The position numbers were made by a program, and so were the translations under genes. From Karstenula rhodostoma CBS 690.94 (lineage: Eukaryota; Ascomycota; Dothideomycetes; Pleosporales; Didymosphaeriaceae), in NCBI GenBank assembly GCA_010093485.1, contig MU001494.1:952301-1016300 (forward strand): a stretch of DNA of 64,000 nt, written 5' to 3'. Below, piece by piece: positions 45,314 through 56,960 of the stretch. How positions within the stretch are numbered: position 1 is the stretch's first letter; every line of letters begins with the position of its first letter. The notes beneath the pieces are model-generated. The model saw only the letters and a program-made list of their open reading frames with translations, was not told the DNA's origin and searched no databases.

Positions 45314-47974
45314 TCAGATCCAATCGTCGTCAATCTTGTGGTTCACTCCGATATCGATATCTTTCTCAAAGCCGAGTCCCAGACCGCTTCCAATCTCGAT
45401 CTTGGGTGCTTGGATCTGCGGCGCCTTCTCTGCCTTCTTCATAGGACTCGGCTTCACCGGGCTTCCAACGCCTGGCTTTCCATCCGGCGGGCCCATCCTT
45501 ACATCTCGGACCGCCCAGTCGTCTTCCAACGCTGCACCAACCCACACCTTGACAGCATCATGAACAGCGCCATAGTACTTCGGGTTGCAGGTCCGCAAAT
45601 GGCCCATGACCTTCTCAAAGCCGGAGACTTTGAGCTCAGAGCGGAAGGTATTGCGGGCTTCGCGGGTGGGGAGGCTTGCGAGGATTCCGTTGAGCAGGTC
45701 GAGATGTGTCGCGAGGTAGTTGGTTGCATCCCATTCTACACCACCAACGTAAGGGGCAGCTGGCACGATAGCACGCTGTCCGGGGAAATGAGTCTTCGCG
45801 TACGATCTGGGAGGCTCGTCGGATAGAGGCGGGATGGGAACGACGTTCAGGTGGTGGATGAAGATCCAAAAAACTTCCTTTGTGACGTTCGTGACCTCCT
45901 TGCACCATACCTGGTAAGGGCGCGGTTGGCGCATCTGCAGAACAAACGGGACAGTAGATGCCTGTTTCTCTTTGACCGGATCTTTGAGGTAGTCCATCAG
46001 CTCTGTCGCGCGAGAGTGCAGCTCGGACTCAGACGCCATAGAGATATGAGCAAAGATGATTTGAATGATAAGTTCCCTCGTAGTGAACTCGCTCGGACCT
46101 TTGTGTTCTTCGTCAAACAGCATCCCAAGGAGAGCCGGGAACAGGGTGGATGATATTCCGGCGAACTGTTTCAACGCAGTATCCGCGGTGCAGAGACCTT
46201 TGAGACAGCGCAACAGCTCATGCAATAGAGAGTCCTCGTGATCCTCTCTCCACTCAACTTCCATTATGCGATGCAGTAGGCCAACGAGCTCGGTCATGCC
46301 ACCTTCAACGATGAACTGGTGAACCCATTCGACTGTCTCATTTCGCAGCAGCAGACGGAGCTTGTGAAGCTTTCCGACTTCCACATCCTGCGGCTTTGGT
46401 GTCTTCTTCAGGTAGTTGATGAACTCCTCCGGTGCCACAGTCTTGGAGCCTTTGGAAACTGATCGTTGAGACGACACGGATACCAGTGATCTCACGGAAG
46501 GTGACTTCGGGATAGGCGTAGACTTGGGTTCTTTCTCACCCTTTTGTTTCTTGGTAGGAGAGTCTCCCCTGCCAAAGCCGAATGTCCTGCTCCTGGGGCG
46601 TTCTCGCTTCGAGGTGCCTCCCAAAGCGTCCTCGGGTGGCTCTTCGTCTGCAGACCCAGATCGCGTTTTGGTCGACCGGGATAGGGACGTTTTGCCAGAC
46701 TGCGGTCCAGTAGTTGTAGAGTTTGCTGACGCTGTACGAGATGCTTGAGGCGTGTCCAGCTTGTGTGTTCGGACGAAATCGGCTTTGACCTCAAGCTTCA
46801 ACGTTCTCATCGCGGCACGCTGATGGGTAGGAATCTGTCGGGACTCCAGGACTTCTTCGAATTCGACGTCAACCACCTTCGGATCAAGCTTGGTAGGTGA
46901 GGTCGCCGGAGTGCCTTTCTCGGCCTGCTTCGACTTGCCATTGAAAGCGGCTACAGCAGCCATGACACGACTCTGCCTCTTTTCTGCATTTGTTGTTGAC
47001 TTCTTAGGACTGGCGGCCTCCTGGGTGACGGTCTCCTGACTGCCCCGGCTGGTGTCGGTGGTGGCCCGTTTCAGCGGAGGGCGCGGGGCGAGGCTCTTGG
47101 ACGGGCTCTCCTTCACTCGTCCCCCATTGCCTTTTGTATCTCCGAGAGGGACCCGATCGTCGCTCTTCTTACGGGTCAACGTCTCGAGCAATGAGGCCGT
47201 GGAGCCACTGCCCATGAAGGACTTGGGGCGTTCCTTGACTTGTGGCTTCTTCTGGAGGGAGGGTTGGCCATAGTCGAAGAAGTTGAGGGCCTTGGATGGC
47301 GAGTAGTGGCTGGGAGAATACAATGCAATCTCGTCCTCGATGCTACGCCGCTGGTCGTTCAGTGGCATCTTGGTTGTCGTTGTGTCGTCTTGCACCTGCT
47401 GTGAGCTGAACTCAGCCCAGATGGGCGTGTGCAAGGGGGCAAGTGCAGCCGACGTCCCCGGCGGGGTCGTGTTCTCCTTGTCGTGCGTCTCCTTCGCATC
47501 GTGAGCGTGCTTGTCCTTGCCGAACAGACCGCGCAGGTTGGTCCTCGACTTGGTCTTCTTATGACTCTTAGCCATGTCCTCCTGCCGTGTCCGGCTCGGC
47601 TCCCTTGGCTTGGCTTCCTTGGTCTTCTCCTTGTCCCTGCCCAGCGTTCGCAGCGACACGGAGCTGAGCGTCTTCTTGTGCAGGCCCCTTGGGCCGTCTT
47701 CTCGGGCGTCCTGTGCCTTGCGAGGCGAGACGGGCGGGCCGACGGGGACGTTGGGGTTGCGAGTGGCCGCTCTCTGCTGGCTGTGCGGATGGTCCAGCGG
47801 CAGCAGCGGTGCGCCGTGGACGAGGCCTTGCGGAGCGTACGGCTGGACGGCGTGCGACTCTTTCTTCAGACCGGTGCCTTCCGAGGGCGCCCGCTTGTGG
47901 CCGGGCAGAACAATAGACTTGAGCATCGAAGACGACTTGTTGCGGCCATGTTCCGCAGGCGCCGCCATCGTCAT
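45314..47974 (-). CDS. Formin-type GBD/FH3 armadillo protein without FH2
   Basis: Single exon, 886 residues from the ATG at 47974 (MTMAAPAEHGRNKSSS). The frame is open further upstream but without an ATG. Residues 1-440 are disordered, basic and Ser/Pro-rich (GHKRAPSEGTGLKKE, KKTLSSVSLRTLGRDKEK). The ordered part, about 420-830, looks like the Rho-GTPase-binding and FH3 (diaphanous-inhibitory, armadillo) region: AAMRTLKLEVKADFVRTHKL, APEEFINYLKKTP, LHKLRLLLRNETVEWVHQFI, LLHELLRCLKGLCTADTALK, LFPALLGMLFDEEHKGPSEF, HLDLLNGILASLPTREARNT and FEKVMGHLRTC. No FH1/FH2 actin-nucleating domain follows. A regulatory partner of Rho signalling or a formin-like scaffold is inferred; its biochemical role is unknown. 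Confidence 0.85.
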   Translation of the reverse strand: MTMAAPAEHGRNKSSSMLKSIVLPGHKRAPSEGTGLKKESHAVQPYAPQGLVHGAPLLPLDHPHSQQRAATRNPNVPVGPPVSPRKAQDAREDGPRGLHKKTLSSVSLRTLGRDKEKTKEAKPREPSRTRQEDMAKSHKKTKSRTNLRGLFGKDKHAHDAKETHDKENTTPPGTSAALAPLHTPIWAEFSSQQVQDDTTTTKMPLNDQRRSIEDEIALYSPSHYSPSKALNFFDYGQPSLQKKPQVKERPKSFMGSGSTASLLETLTRKKSDDRVPLGDTKGNGGRVKESPSKSLAPRPPLKRATTDTSRGSQETVTQEAASPKKSTTNAEKRQSRVMAAVAAFNGKSKQAEKGTPATSPTKLDPKVVDVEFEEVLESRQIPTHQRAAMRTLKLEVKADFVRTHKLDTPQASRTASANSTTTGPQSGKTSLSRSTKTRSGSADEEPPEDALGGTSKRERPRSRTFGFGRGDSPTKKQKGEKEPKSTPIPKSPSVRSLVSVSSQRSVSKGSKTVAPEEFINYLKKTPKPQDVEVGKLHKLRLLLRNETVEWVHQFIVEGGMTELVGLLHRIMEVEWREDHEDSLLHELLRCLKGLCTADTALKQFAGISSTLFPALLGMLFDEEHKGPSEFTTRELIIQIIFAHISMASESELHSRATELMDYLKDPVKEKQASTVPFVLQMRQPRPYQVWCKEVTNVTKEVFWIFIHHLNVVPIPPLSDEPPRSYAKTHFPGQRAIVPAAPYVGGVEWDATNYLATHLDLLNGILASLPTREARNTFRSELKVSGFEKVMGHLRTCNPKYYGAVHDAVKVWVGAALEDDWAVRDVRMGPPDGKPGVGSPVKPSPMKKAEKAPQIQAPKIEIGSGLGLGFEKDIDIGVNHKIDDDWI

Positions 47975-48534
47975 GGTGGGTGCTAGAAGGCGTGGTGGTG
48001 GTTGCGTGCGGGAGGGAGGGAAGGTAGGCGCGGGGACTCGTCCCTTCTGTAACGGACAGAAAGCGCGGTCTGGCAACTATGGGATGCTGCGGAACATTAT
48101 AGCGGGAGGTGGCCGGGTCGAGGTTCTTGCGGGCGGGCTGCTCGTGCCGCCGAGCTCAGTAAACACGCCGCGTCTCCAGGGCGACCGGCACCCAGTGTGA
48201 CGCCCCACGTCCATCGTCACGGCACGCCCCGCGCTTTGTCTGCGTTGTGTATGGATGCATCCAAATTATGAACACCACATCAACACCATGGTTGCATTAA
48301 GCCTTCATATCTTGGGGAGCGAAAGGAGCGACACCCCCCGTGGGAGTTCGGATTGCAGAAGCGAAAGCGTACAGCATGCAGTATAGGACATGTATCAACC
48401 CTCACCCAGTCGTTCTTCCTGCCTCCTTGTGTGGCCCTCGTATGCATCCCGAAACCAACCTCTCCAGCCTCGACTACCAACAAGGCCTTCTCCCTTCGAG
48501 CTCCATCGCCAAGCCATTCCTTGTCGCCCACGGC
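47975..48534. other. Intergenic region between two minus-strand genes
   Basis: About 560 bp, presumably the promoter of the GBD/FH3 gene and the 3' end of the Ser-rich gene. Nothing further seen. Confidence 0.5.
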
Positions 48535-50881
48535 TCAAAGGATGCCCATTTCCACCATTCCGTCACCAACGCGCTCGAAAAGCAGTACGGGGCCCAGGCG
48601 GTTTCCTGCCGTCGCTTCACAGCCCGCTCTGTTCACGCACCTGCCGAGGTCGTCGGGCTGGGTCGAATTCTCTTTGCAGCAAGCCGCGGGTACACACACC
48701 GTGCGCCGAGGACAATCATCTCTGCTGGTGCTGCATCTCGGATACAAGTCTTCATCTTCACACAAGCCCGCCGCCACCTTGTTGAAACACACCCCTCGCC
48801 CTTCCGACGTCTGCGCACATCCGCAATTCACGTGGCTGTCGCTGAGTCCGCAGCTGACTGTTGTGTTGCACTGACCGTTGCATGCATCACGAGTGCAGAC
48901 GCCGTTGTCACAGTACGCTCTGGTCACGCCGGGGTTCTGGAGCTGGTCGTTGCAATTGATGCCGCATGCCCCGCAATTATTGACGTCTTCGAGTAGCTTC
49001 GTGCAATTGCCTACATGCACACATCTTATCAGCGAGTCTGCAACATGGGGACGAGAAGCATACATACCGTTGCATGGAACTTGTGAAGCCACTCTGCATG
49101 TTGCGCTGGGACTAGCCCTTGTTGTCGAGCTCGTGCTGGATGACTGTGAGGTAGCGGTGGTGGTAGAGAATGTTGAAGACGTCGCACTGCTACTACTGTT
49201 GCCACTGCTTGTGCTGGAACTCGAGCTAGATGAAGACGCTGTGCTACTACTCGTTGCAGTCGGCGTTGAAGTCGTTTCGCTGCTGCTACTGCTGGAAGGA
49301 CTAGAGTTGGACGTTGTCTCGCTGCTGCTGGTACTGGACGACGTTTCGCTGCTAGCAGTGCTAGATGATAAGGATGTCTCGCTACTAGTAGTACTAGACA
49401 GCGACGATGATGGTGTCTCGCTGTTGGTAGTACTGGAGGATAAGGACGTCTCGCTACTAGTAGTACTAGACAACGAGGACGATGGTGTCTCGCTGCTAGT
49501 TGTACTGGAGGATGAGGACGACGGTGTCTCGCTGCTACTAGAAGTGGAAGACGACGAAGAAGTCTCACTGCTGCTTGTGCTGGAGGCGGTGAATGTTGTT
49601 GCGGAGCTGCTGCTGCTGCTGCCACTCGAAGATGTTGTGGACGATGTCTCACTGCTGCTACTGGGGCTAGTACTGTTACTAGTCGTGGAGGAAGATGTAG
49701 ACGATGTGGATGGTGAACTTTCAGAACTTGAGGTCGTCGATATTTTACTGGTGGAGGAACTGGATGACAGAGTAGTGTGAGAAGTTGTAGTGCATGTCGT
49801 GTCGGTAGTGCTCGCAGACGTAGCAGAGATCGTGGACAGACTTGTTGAAGACGCCGGCGAGGGCGAGGACGAGGTTTCCGTTGAAGATGAGGTGTCTGCT
49901 GAATTAGACGATGTCGTAGAAGACGATTCTGTAAAAGCGCTCGAGGAAGTTGTTTCTGAGGATGTGCTAGAGGATGTCGCCTCTGAAGACGTCAATGACG
50001 TGGTCGCGGAGAACGTGGAGGAATTCGTAGAGGAATATGTATCCGTGGACCACAAGGAAGAAGTTGCAGAGGAATTCGTAAAAGAAGATGTCTGCGAGGA
50101 TGTTGGAGAAGATGAGCTTTCCGTCGAAGTACTGGATGTTGAGGTCTGCGAAGGTGTCGAAGACGATGATGCCGATGATGATGTCGCGGTGGAAGACGAG
50201 GATTCCGTAAGTGACGAGCCTGTCGTGGATGAGGTAGCGGTCGGAGTTGGAGGCCCGCCGGTGCATGGTCCGATATCTCTCTCAGTTATAGTAGTGACTC
50301 CCCCTAATCTCGTAAGAGTCTTTGGCGAGTTAGTGGTAAGCAATGAGAGAGAGTTCTCCTACTCACATATCCAGTGACAGATATGAAATCTGCGTATACT
50401 CCGCTAGGAGGATAAACGCTAGGTGCCAGACAGTTTCGGCACACAGAGCTGTACTCTGCGCTACCACAAGCATTAGATGCACGTGCATACGGAGGTATGG
50501 TGCCTGTAATCACTGTCACTGGAGCTTGACGTGCGTGCTTTGCGTCCCTTGGAAGCCCAGGTGCAGCAAACGGGGTCGGACATTCGAATTGATAGGTCGT
50601 AGTAACATAGACTCTGCTTGTAGGCGCCGTGACGTAGCTTTATCAACAGAATTAGTGAATGTTCAAGATCGAGAATGATATCCGTACACAGGATCAAAAA
50701 CGAGCGACCTGGTCATGAATGATTGACAGTCAGTCAATGCCGCATCCTGGGCACCGCTCCTGACAGCTAGGACACATGCACCTCCAGGTCCGGCCGGATC
50801 GCATTGGTCCTGCCTTCCCTGCAAGACAGCCGCAGCGGAGGCGGAGGGGAGAAGATTGACAAGGACTGGGAGAAGGCGCAT
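48535..50881 (-). CDS. Secreted Ser/Thr-rich (mucin-like) protein with Cys-rich C-terminus
   Basis: Exons (minus) 50881-50688, 50637-50367, 50319-49068, 49010-48535; 730 residues. The signal peptide is MRLLPVLVNLLPSASAAAV. Residues about 25-170 form an ordered N-domain with cysteines (DQCDPAGPGGACVLAVRSGA, YQFECPTPFAAPG, CRNCLAPSVYPPSGVYADF). Residues about 175-555 are almost only Ser/Thr with Glu/Pro, including near-repeats of SSTTSSETSLSSST. Residues about 560-730 are Cys-rich (VNNCGACGINCND, CDNGVCTRDACNGQCNTTVS, CPRRTVCVPAACC). This layout (secretion signal, O-glycosylated stalk, Cys-rich module) is typical of fungal cell-wall or adhesive glycoproteins. No GPI signal is obvious at the C-terminus. 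Introns are 50, 47 and 57 nt; the last is a multiple of three with no stop. The long antisense frames opposite the Ser-rich part are compositional shadows. Confidence 0.85.
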
Positions 50882-52312
50882 CTTGGGGTGTTGCGGAGTC
50901 GACCGAAAATCGTGGCAATGGGCCGTATCAAGGGGCATTGCATGTTCTTAAGTAGGGTACCGGAGCTAAAGGATAGACATTCAGATGGTCTTGCAACTTC
51001 GCGAAAAGCTCGCAAATGTATGTTTCTCCGGCAAGAGGGTCGATATAAAGCCTCCGTTGCATCTGCACAACTGTGTGGCAGCTCTGGGGCTTGGGTCTGT
51101 TCCATAGTTGCAAAAATGAGGCAGTAATATCCGAGCTATACGAACAAATGATGGTCTAGCGGCGGGGCAATGGCTTCGTATGGAAGAACAGATTTCGAAG
51201 TGTGGCGTGGCGTGGCATGGAAGACCCAGGAGAGCGATAGTGCAAGGTGATGTTGCAAGCAGTAGGCTAAGGCTGTCAGTTCAGATGATAGTTACGGACG
51301 CCCGCCTGTGGCAAGCAGCGCCTCTGGGTAAAACTCCGGGACTGCGGTGCCCGTCAGATGGGGTTCGTAAGCACGCCGACACTCCCGTCACACCAATGAA
51401 TATGGTATGCGAGACTAACGGTAAACGTTCGCTTGCGACCGTTGTTCGCATGCATTGTGACCCTTAGCGCCTCCAGATGAAAGGCAAGGCTGAGACAATA
51501 CCACTGGCTGCTGTGTAGGAGCAATCGCTGCCCCGGTATTGAAAGCTCTCTATATCAGACAACGATAAAAACTAGAGCAACTAAGTTTAGGCGGTGAAGT
51601 CGCCTGGTCGAGATGGAGACTGATGGGTAAAGCTTCAACGCAATTTTTCACTACAACGAATGCTCAGTGAGTATACAAAAGTCGAGTTCTGTTGCAGCAC
51701 AGAATAAGCCCACTGGTGCGAGGGATTCAAGGGTTGTAGCCCAGGCTTATTCCATCATATAATGCGCCTTCCAAAGCTAGTGCGAAGGTGCCAATTTCTG
51801 AAATCATTACGTCGAACTAGTGTACCATTTCAGTGGAGATGAAAGGCTTCCTCAGCAGACTCGAACTGTTTAGTGTCTTCAAGCCACTGTAGCGTCGAGA
51901 CACGAAGGTCAGCCACAGGTGACGCAGGAACAGCCGAGTCAGGTATTATGCGATGTCAAAGTGTTGAGAGCTTCTCAGCACGAGATCAGAACAGAACGAT
52001 CATGTGGTCATGGATGAGCAGAACTCGGTTCGCAGGCGAGGTTGTGGTTTGGGTAGTTGTTACGATTGATGATCATGCCTACGGTTGTGAGATGACTTTT
52101 GCCGCTCTCCTGTACTTGCACGAGGATTCCAACTTGATGAAAAGTCTTGTATTTTCATGGATGGCCTGAAAACATACACCAGCAGCGGAGTGGTAAGTTC
52201 AATTTGGTAGAGATTCTAAAGGAAGACCCCGCCTTTGATGCTGGTCAAGCGTATGTAGAATGTTTTGAGCAAAGCGGTTGGATTGGAGGAGTAATTTTGA
52301 ATACTCGTAAAC
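50882..52312. other. Intergenic region
   Basis: About 1.4 kb between two minus-strand genes, AT-richer than the flanking genes. Only short frames without domain character; no RNA gene recognised. Confidence 0.5.
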
Positions 52313-53799
52313 TTAGGCAGGAGGCAAAAAGTTTGCGAAAAGGGCCCCTTGGACCAGAGCGTACATGATTAAACCACGGCATATCCATTGCGAACCTTCG
52401 GGCACCTTATTCCTTTGAACCACACTGCCTTGCGTTATCATCCATTCAGCGATTTCAATATACCAAACCGGATATCCAGAAGACAGGCGATTGATGACTT
52501 GGACATGGAAGTTGGTGGCCGCACTGATAGCTAGGATAAGCTGAGGCAGTGCTAATTGTGGCATTCTCGCAGAAGTCGCGCTCGGGTCCTCTTTGTCCTT
52601 TCCCTCACCGCGCGACTGGGTATTAGATGGCTTGAGGGGCTGGCGGGTGAAATAACGCAAATGCTCAATGCCAGTTTGTAGCATCAGCCACAACATCGGT
52701 CCAGCCATCAGGAACAGGGGCAGGTTCGAGAACGTCCAGTATCGTAAGAATCCAACGTTCCTGGCGATTTCAGTATGATCTATGCAAACCGGGGGTTATA
52801 ACAAACCAGTAATGGCTCTGTACCCAGGTATAGATGCTGGGTAGTGTTTTGGAGCACCATGGTCTCGTACTTGCACTGGCCTGAGAGACGCAGTACTGCC
52901 GATACGCCACATACTGCGGAATCATCGCGCCAAGGCCAAGAAGAGCTCCTGAAATACATGTGATTATGAGTCTTCGGATGCCGTTCAGGCTCAGCTCTCC
53001 TTTCCTCAGCTGGGAGACGAAGAGGACAACGTCGACCAAGAACAGAATGCCACTTAACAGGCCATTACTTCTGATCCATGTTGCCAACATGAACAACGAG
53101 CCTGCTCCTAGGATCAAAGCGTCTCCATGAACTGTTTGCTGTCTATCAAGTCGGTCCTTTTTTCTGGCCTGAGCGTACAAAAGCATGCCGGTGATGTTGA
53201 GCGCAGCGAAAAGAGACTCCGCATAAGGCGAGCTGAGAAACATGCCGGCGGGGGATACGATGTGTAACATGGAAGCGACGAATGGAACTCGGCCGCTCTG
53301 CTGCCGGCCCAAGAGTGTGTTTGATAGGCGGTGGAGAACCAGTACCGAGACAAGGTGGCACGCGTTAGAGACGACGATCCCAGTCCAGACATAGTTTTGC
53401 AACGAGGTCGAGCCGTTTCCAGATACAACTGCCAGGGTCAATGTCTCACCGTCATTTCTCGAGGTTATTCGTACGTTTGACTAGGGCTTTGAGTAATAGT
53501 GAGTACGCCCAGCTGAAGGCCCATTCCTGCTCGTAATGGTAACCTCTTTGCGCAGACTTTATGAAATACAGGGCATCCCATCGAAAGGAATTGAGCGAAA
53601 CACGATCCAATATAGACCAGCTTTGGAAGTCAACGTGCCGAGAACTACTCCGATTCAATGCGATCAAAGCCGACGTGTCGTAGCCAGGGCCTGGAGATAA
53701 GGAAGCGAGGACGAACAGCACAGCTTTCCAAGCGAAAAAAGCCTGGATCAGCCGCGTCGATGGTTTTCGCGACGCCATTTCGACTGCAGCATAGCTCAT
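52313..53799 (-). CDS. GPI18: GPI mannosyltransferase 2 (PIG-V family)
   Basis: Exons (minus) 53799-53475, 53428-52807, 52760-52313; 464 residues. It adds the second mannose to the GPI anchor precursor in the ER lumen, using dolichol-phosphate-mannose. Multi-pass membrane protein: the first helix (AFFAWKAVLFVLASLSPG) is followed by the lumenal conserved motif FRWDALYF with its catalytic Asp. Further hallmarks are SPAGMFLSSPYAESLFAALN, LATWIRSNGLLSG, the junction HYW / NVGFLRYW, and the C-terminal IEIAEW/CRGLIMYALVQG. Introns are short (46 nt each); the second uses a GTTTGT donor, required by the HYWNVGFLRYW family sequence. Divergent from the eL8 gene, with starts 378 bp apart. Confidence 0.93.
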
Positions 53800-54176
53800 G
53801 GATGCTGGAGGTGTAGGGTACTCACGGAGCTAGTTTCGCCGTTCCGCGCTTGGCAGGCAGTTAGCGGTACCGTTAGCGCACCGATTCGATGCGCAGAATT
53901 AAGCGAAGGACAGGCACACTTCTGTTTTTCTGCGACTGCCAAACTCCATCACCAACCCGTCGACCCTCCACTAACACAGGTAACTCGGTAAGCGCAACCC
54001 CCCAACCGCCGCTCCAGCAGATCCGTCGCATGCTTCCGTCATGGAAGGTAGCGATATTGAAGATGGCTAGAGTGCAGAGTGGCAGCAATGCCCTCTCACT
54101 CTTAGAGCAGCAGGAGCTACTTAGTGAATGAGCATTCGCTAATGGTTTCTCTCTCAATGACAGCCTCGACGATAAG
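53800..54176. promoter_or_regulatory. Bidirectional promoter GPI18 / eL8
   Basis: A 377-bp spacer between divergent starts. A possible short 5' UTR intron for the eL8 gene (GTGAAT donor at 54124, CTAAT-type branch, ACAG end at 54163; 40 nt) sits just before its ATG. The intron is tentative. Confidence 0.5.
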
Positions 54177-55060
54177 ATGGCACCCAAGGTTAAGAAAGCG
54201 GCCCCCGCGCCCTTCCCTCAGGGCAAGGCTGGCACCAAGAAGACCGCCAAGGTACGTTGTTGAAATCGTCAATCGCACCGCTGCAGGCTCTGACGGAGAC
54301 AGAACCCCCTTCTCGAGAAGCGCCCCAAGAACTTTGGTATCGGTCAGGACATCCAGCCCCAGCGCAACCTTGGGCGCATGGTACGATGGCCCGCGTACGT
54401 CCGTCTCCAGCGCCAGAAGAAGATCCTCAACCTCCGGTTGAAGGTCCCTCCTTCCATCGCTCAGTTCCAGCACGTTCTCGACCGCAACAGTAAGGCATAC
54501 CACATTTTTTAACGAGCGCAAGCTGACACGCTACAGCCGCTACCCAGGCTTTCAAGCTCCTGAACAAGTATCGACCCGAGACCAAGGCCGAGAAGAAGGA
54601 GCGCTTGACCAAGGAGGCCACGGCCGTCTCCGAGGGCAAGAAGAAGGAGGATGTTTCCAAGAAGCCCTACACCGCCAAGTTCGGTCTGAACCACGTTGTT
54701 GGTCTCATCGAGAACAAGAAGGCGTCGCTCGTGCTCATTGCCAACGACGTTGACCCCATTGAGTTGGTTGTCTTCCTTCCCGCTCTCTGCCGCAAGATGG
54801 GCGTCCCGTACGCCATTGTCAAGGGCAAGGCCAGACTCGGTACCGTCGTTCACCAGAAGACCGCTGCCGTCCTTGCTTTGACCGAGGTCCGCTCCGAGGA
54901 CAAGAGCGAGCTATCCAAGCTCAGCTCAGCCATCCAGGACGGCTACCTCGAGAAGCACAAGGACACCATCCGCCACTGGGGAGGTGGTATCATGGGTGCC
55001 AAGGCCAACGCTCGCATGGACAAGCGGAGGAAGGCTCTTGAGAGCGCTATCAAGATCTAA
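54177..55060 (+). CDS. RPL8: 60S ribosomal protein eL8 (L7a/L8)
   Basis: Exons 54177-54251, 54303-54489, 54537-55060; 261 residues, the usual size. It is a structural protein of the large ribosomal subunit near the exit region, needed for 27S pre-rRNA processing. N-terminal basic extension [19 protein letters not shown], then [40 protein letters not shown] and the L7Ae RNA-binding core in exon 3 ([60 protein letters not shown]), ending [20 protein letters not shown]. Both introns lie early in the gene, as is common in fungal ribosomal-protein genes. Assignment is secure. Confidence 0.97.
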
Positions 55061-55430
55061 GCGGGTCCTGATGGTTGTGTTTGGGAGGCTGGGGAATTTG
55101 GTGTGTCTATCATCTGCATGTAGCGGGCTTCGAATACCACGGAGTTTAGGACGGCCAAAAGCAGTCAGTTTCGACTGAAGAATTTCATGAATACCATGCA
55201 TTGGAACGATTACTCAAATCAATAGCGAGCGCCGAATTGCTGTGATGAAATACACCTTTAGCGGGGAAGACCCCGCCACACCAGCCCCCACTACGTAAGC
55301 CAGGTACCGCGTCGCAACTGCTAACGCTGCGCTACGGTTCACCTACCACCTCGCACCCTTCCTCGAGTGTCGTCGACTAATTGTGGGACGTGTCTTCTCC
55401 TCGATACTGCAACGGGCTGCGATACACGAA
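55061..55430. other. Intergenic region
   Basis: About 370 bp between same-strand genes; terminator/promoter presumed, nothing else visible. Confidence 0.5.
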
Positions 55431-56960
55431 ATGCCTTTGACAATTCTCACTGACTCGGAAGTCCGAGCGTTGTTGCTTGGGCTCAAGAAGCAAGGTATGC
55501 TTGCGCTTCTCTACTTTACACATAGGCCCCTGGTTGACCTCGCATGTGCAGATATTCTCGACTTGCAACAGAGTTTGGCTGACGCCCTACACTACTATTC
55601 CACTTCCACGGATCAAGACCACAACGGCTGCTCTTCCTCCTACCAACCATATAGCACATCGCTCAAGCGCAGCGATGGACAGACAACTCTGGTCATGCCC
55701 GCTTCAAGCAACGATGGACTGGGCGTAAAGGTGGGAACTCCCGCGTATGATGCAATGCCTGCAACTACAGTACTGACCGTGTCCATACTGTAGATCGTCA
55801 CGTTCTCAGAGCCAGGTTCAGTGAAGGGCCCCTCGTCCTCGAACGCCAGCACTTCCTCAGCGTGCGGCTCCCTGGCATCATTCGACTCTCTTTCCCTCTC
55901 CGCCGCCAGCACCTCCAGCTCGGCCACCGCCGTCTCCATACCTCCCGATAGCCTCGCGAGCAAAGACAGCACCACGCCCAAAGGCCTCCTTACACTACTC
56001 GACCGCTCCGGCGGCCCCCGCGCGCTGATAAATGCGGAGGAGATAACTGCCTTCCGCACCGCGCTCGCGAGTACAATGCTCTTTAAGAAACGCGACAACG
56101 TACACGACGTGATTGTATTCGGTGCGGGCAGACAAGCCTACTGGCATATACGACTAGCGCTGCTGCTGCGCGGTCCGGAGATCCATCACCTGAACGTGAT
56201 CAACCGGAGCTTTGAACGGGCTACGAACCTGATACAGAGCTTATTCAAAGGACCAGACGGCACGGGGACTGATCTCCCGTGGCCGAAGGTACAGATCATC
56301 ACCCCAGCCGCTCAAGAGTATGAGCGGTTGCTCAAAGCCACAATACGGGCAAGCAGTGTTATATTCTGCACCACGCCGTCACTTGCGCCGCTGTTTCCGG
56401 CGGGCCATTTGACGAACCCGGAAGGCAGGAAGAAGGGCAGATATGTCGCTGCCGTCGGCTCGTATAAACCGCACATGCTTGAGCTGCACCCGGATATCCT
56501 CAAGCAGAACGTGGCGCCAGATCACAATCGCCATTACCACAAGCATGCTCTACAAGGCGGAGCTGTCGTTGTAGACAGCGTAGAAGCGTGTCTCAAAGAA
56601 GCCGGCGAGGTCATACAAGCCGGGCTCACTGGCAACGAGGTTGTCGAGATCGGGGAGCTCATCATGCTGAGGAGGGATGCGGACAGGAAAAGACAGGAAT
56701 GTGTAGCACGGAAAAGCATGGGAAGTCTCGATGACATGGGTGTTGAGATAGGCGAGTGCGAACAGAGGAAGAAGAAGAAGAGGAAGGGCAGGAAAGTGAA
56801 GGAGGAATATGCAGGCGATGAAGGATTGATGGAGTGGTTGCAGAAGGGCAATGTCATATATAAGAGCGTGGGGTTGGGGCTGATGGATGTGGTGGTTGGG
56901 AGCGAGCTTGTGTCGTTGGCGGATAGTCGGGGTGTAGGGACGCGGATCAACAACTTTTGA
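55431..56960 (+). CDS. Ornithine cyclodeaminase / mu-crystallin family protein
   Basis: Exons 55431-55494, 55552-55730, 55794-56960; 469 residues. Family landmarks: N-terminal MPLTILTDSEVRALLLGLKK / DILDLQQSLADALHYYS, LVMPASSNDGLGVK / IVTFSEPG, then GGPRALINAEEITAFRTALA and the NAD(P)-binding motif VFGAGRQAYWHIRLALLLRG (about residue 188) with NVINRSFERA, later VAAVGSYKPHMLELHPDIL and VVVDSVEACLKEAGEVIQAG. Catalysis in the family ranges from ornithine deaminating cyclisation to ketimine reduction; the substrate here is unknown. Oddities: a Ser/Ala-rich insertion of about 50 residues between the substrate- and NAD-binding parts (SSSNASTSSACGSLASFDSL onwards) and a lysine-rich insertion near the C-terminus (EQRKKKKRKGRKVKEE). 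Length is above the usual 320-380 because of these insertions. Confidence 0.88.

Noticed and set aside
48878..50377. Long plus-strand frames rich in Val/Leu/Asp/Glu
   Set aside because: They are the antisense of the Ser/Thr repeat tract; repetitive sense codons keep the opposite frame open.
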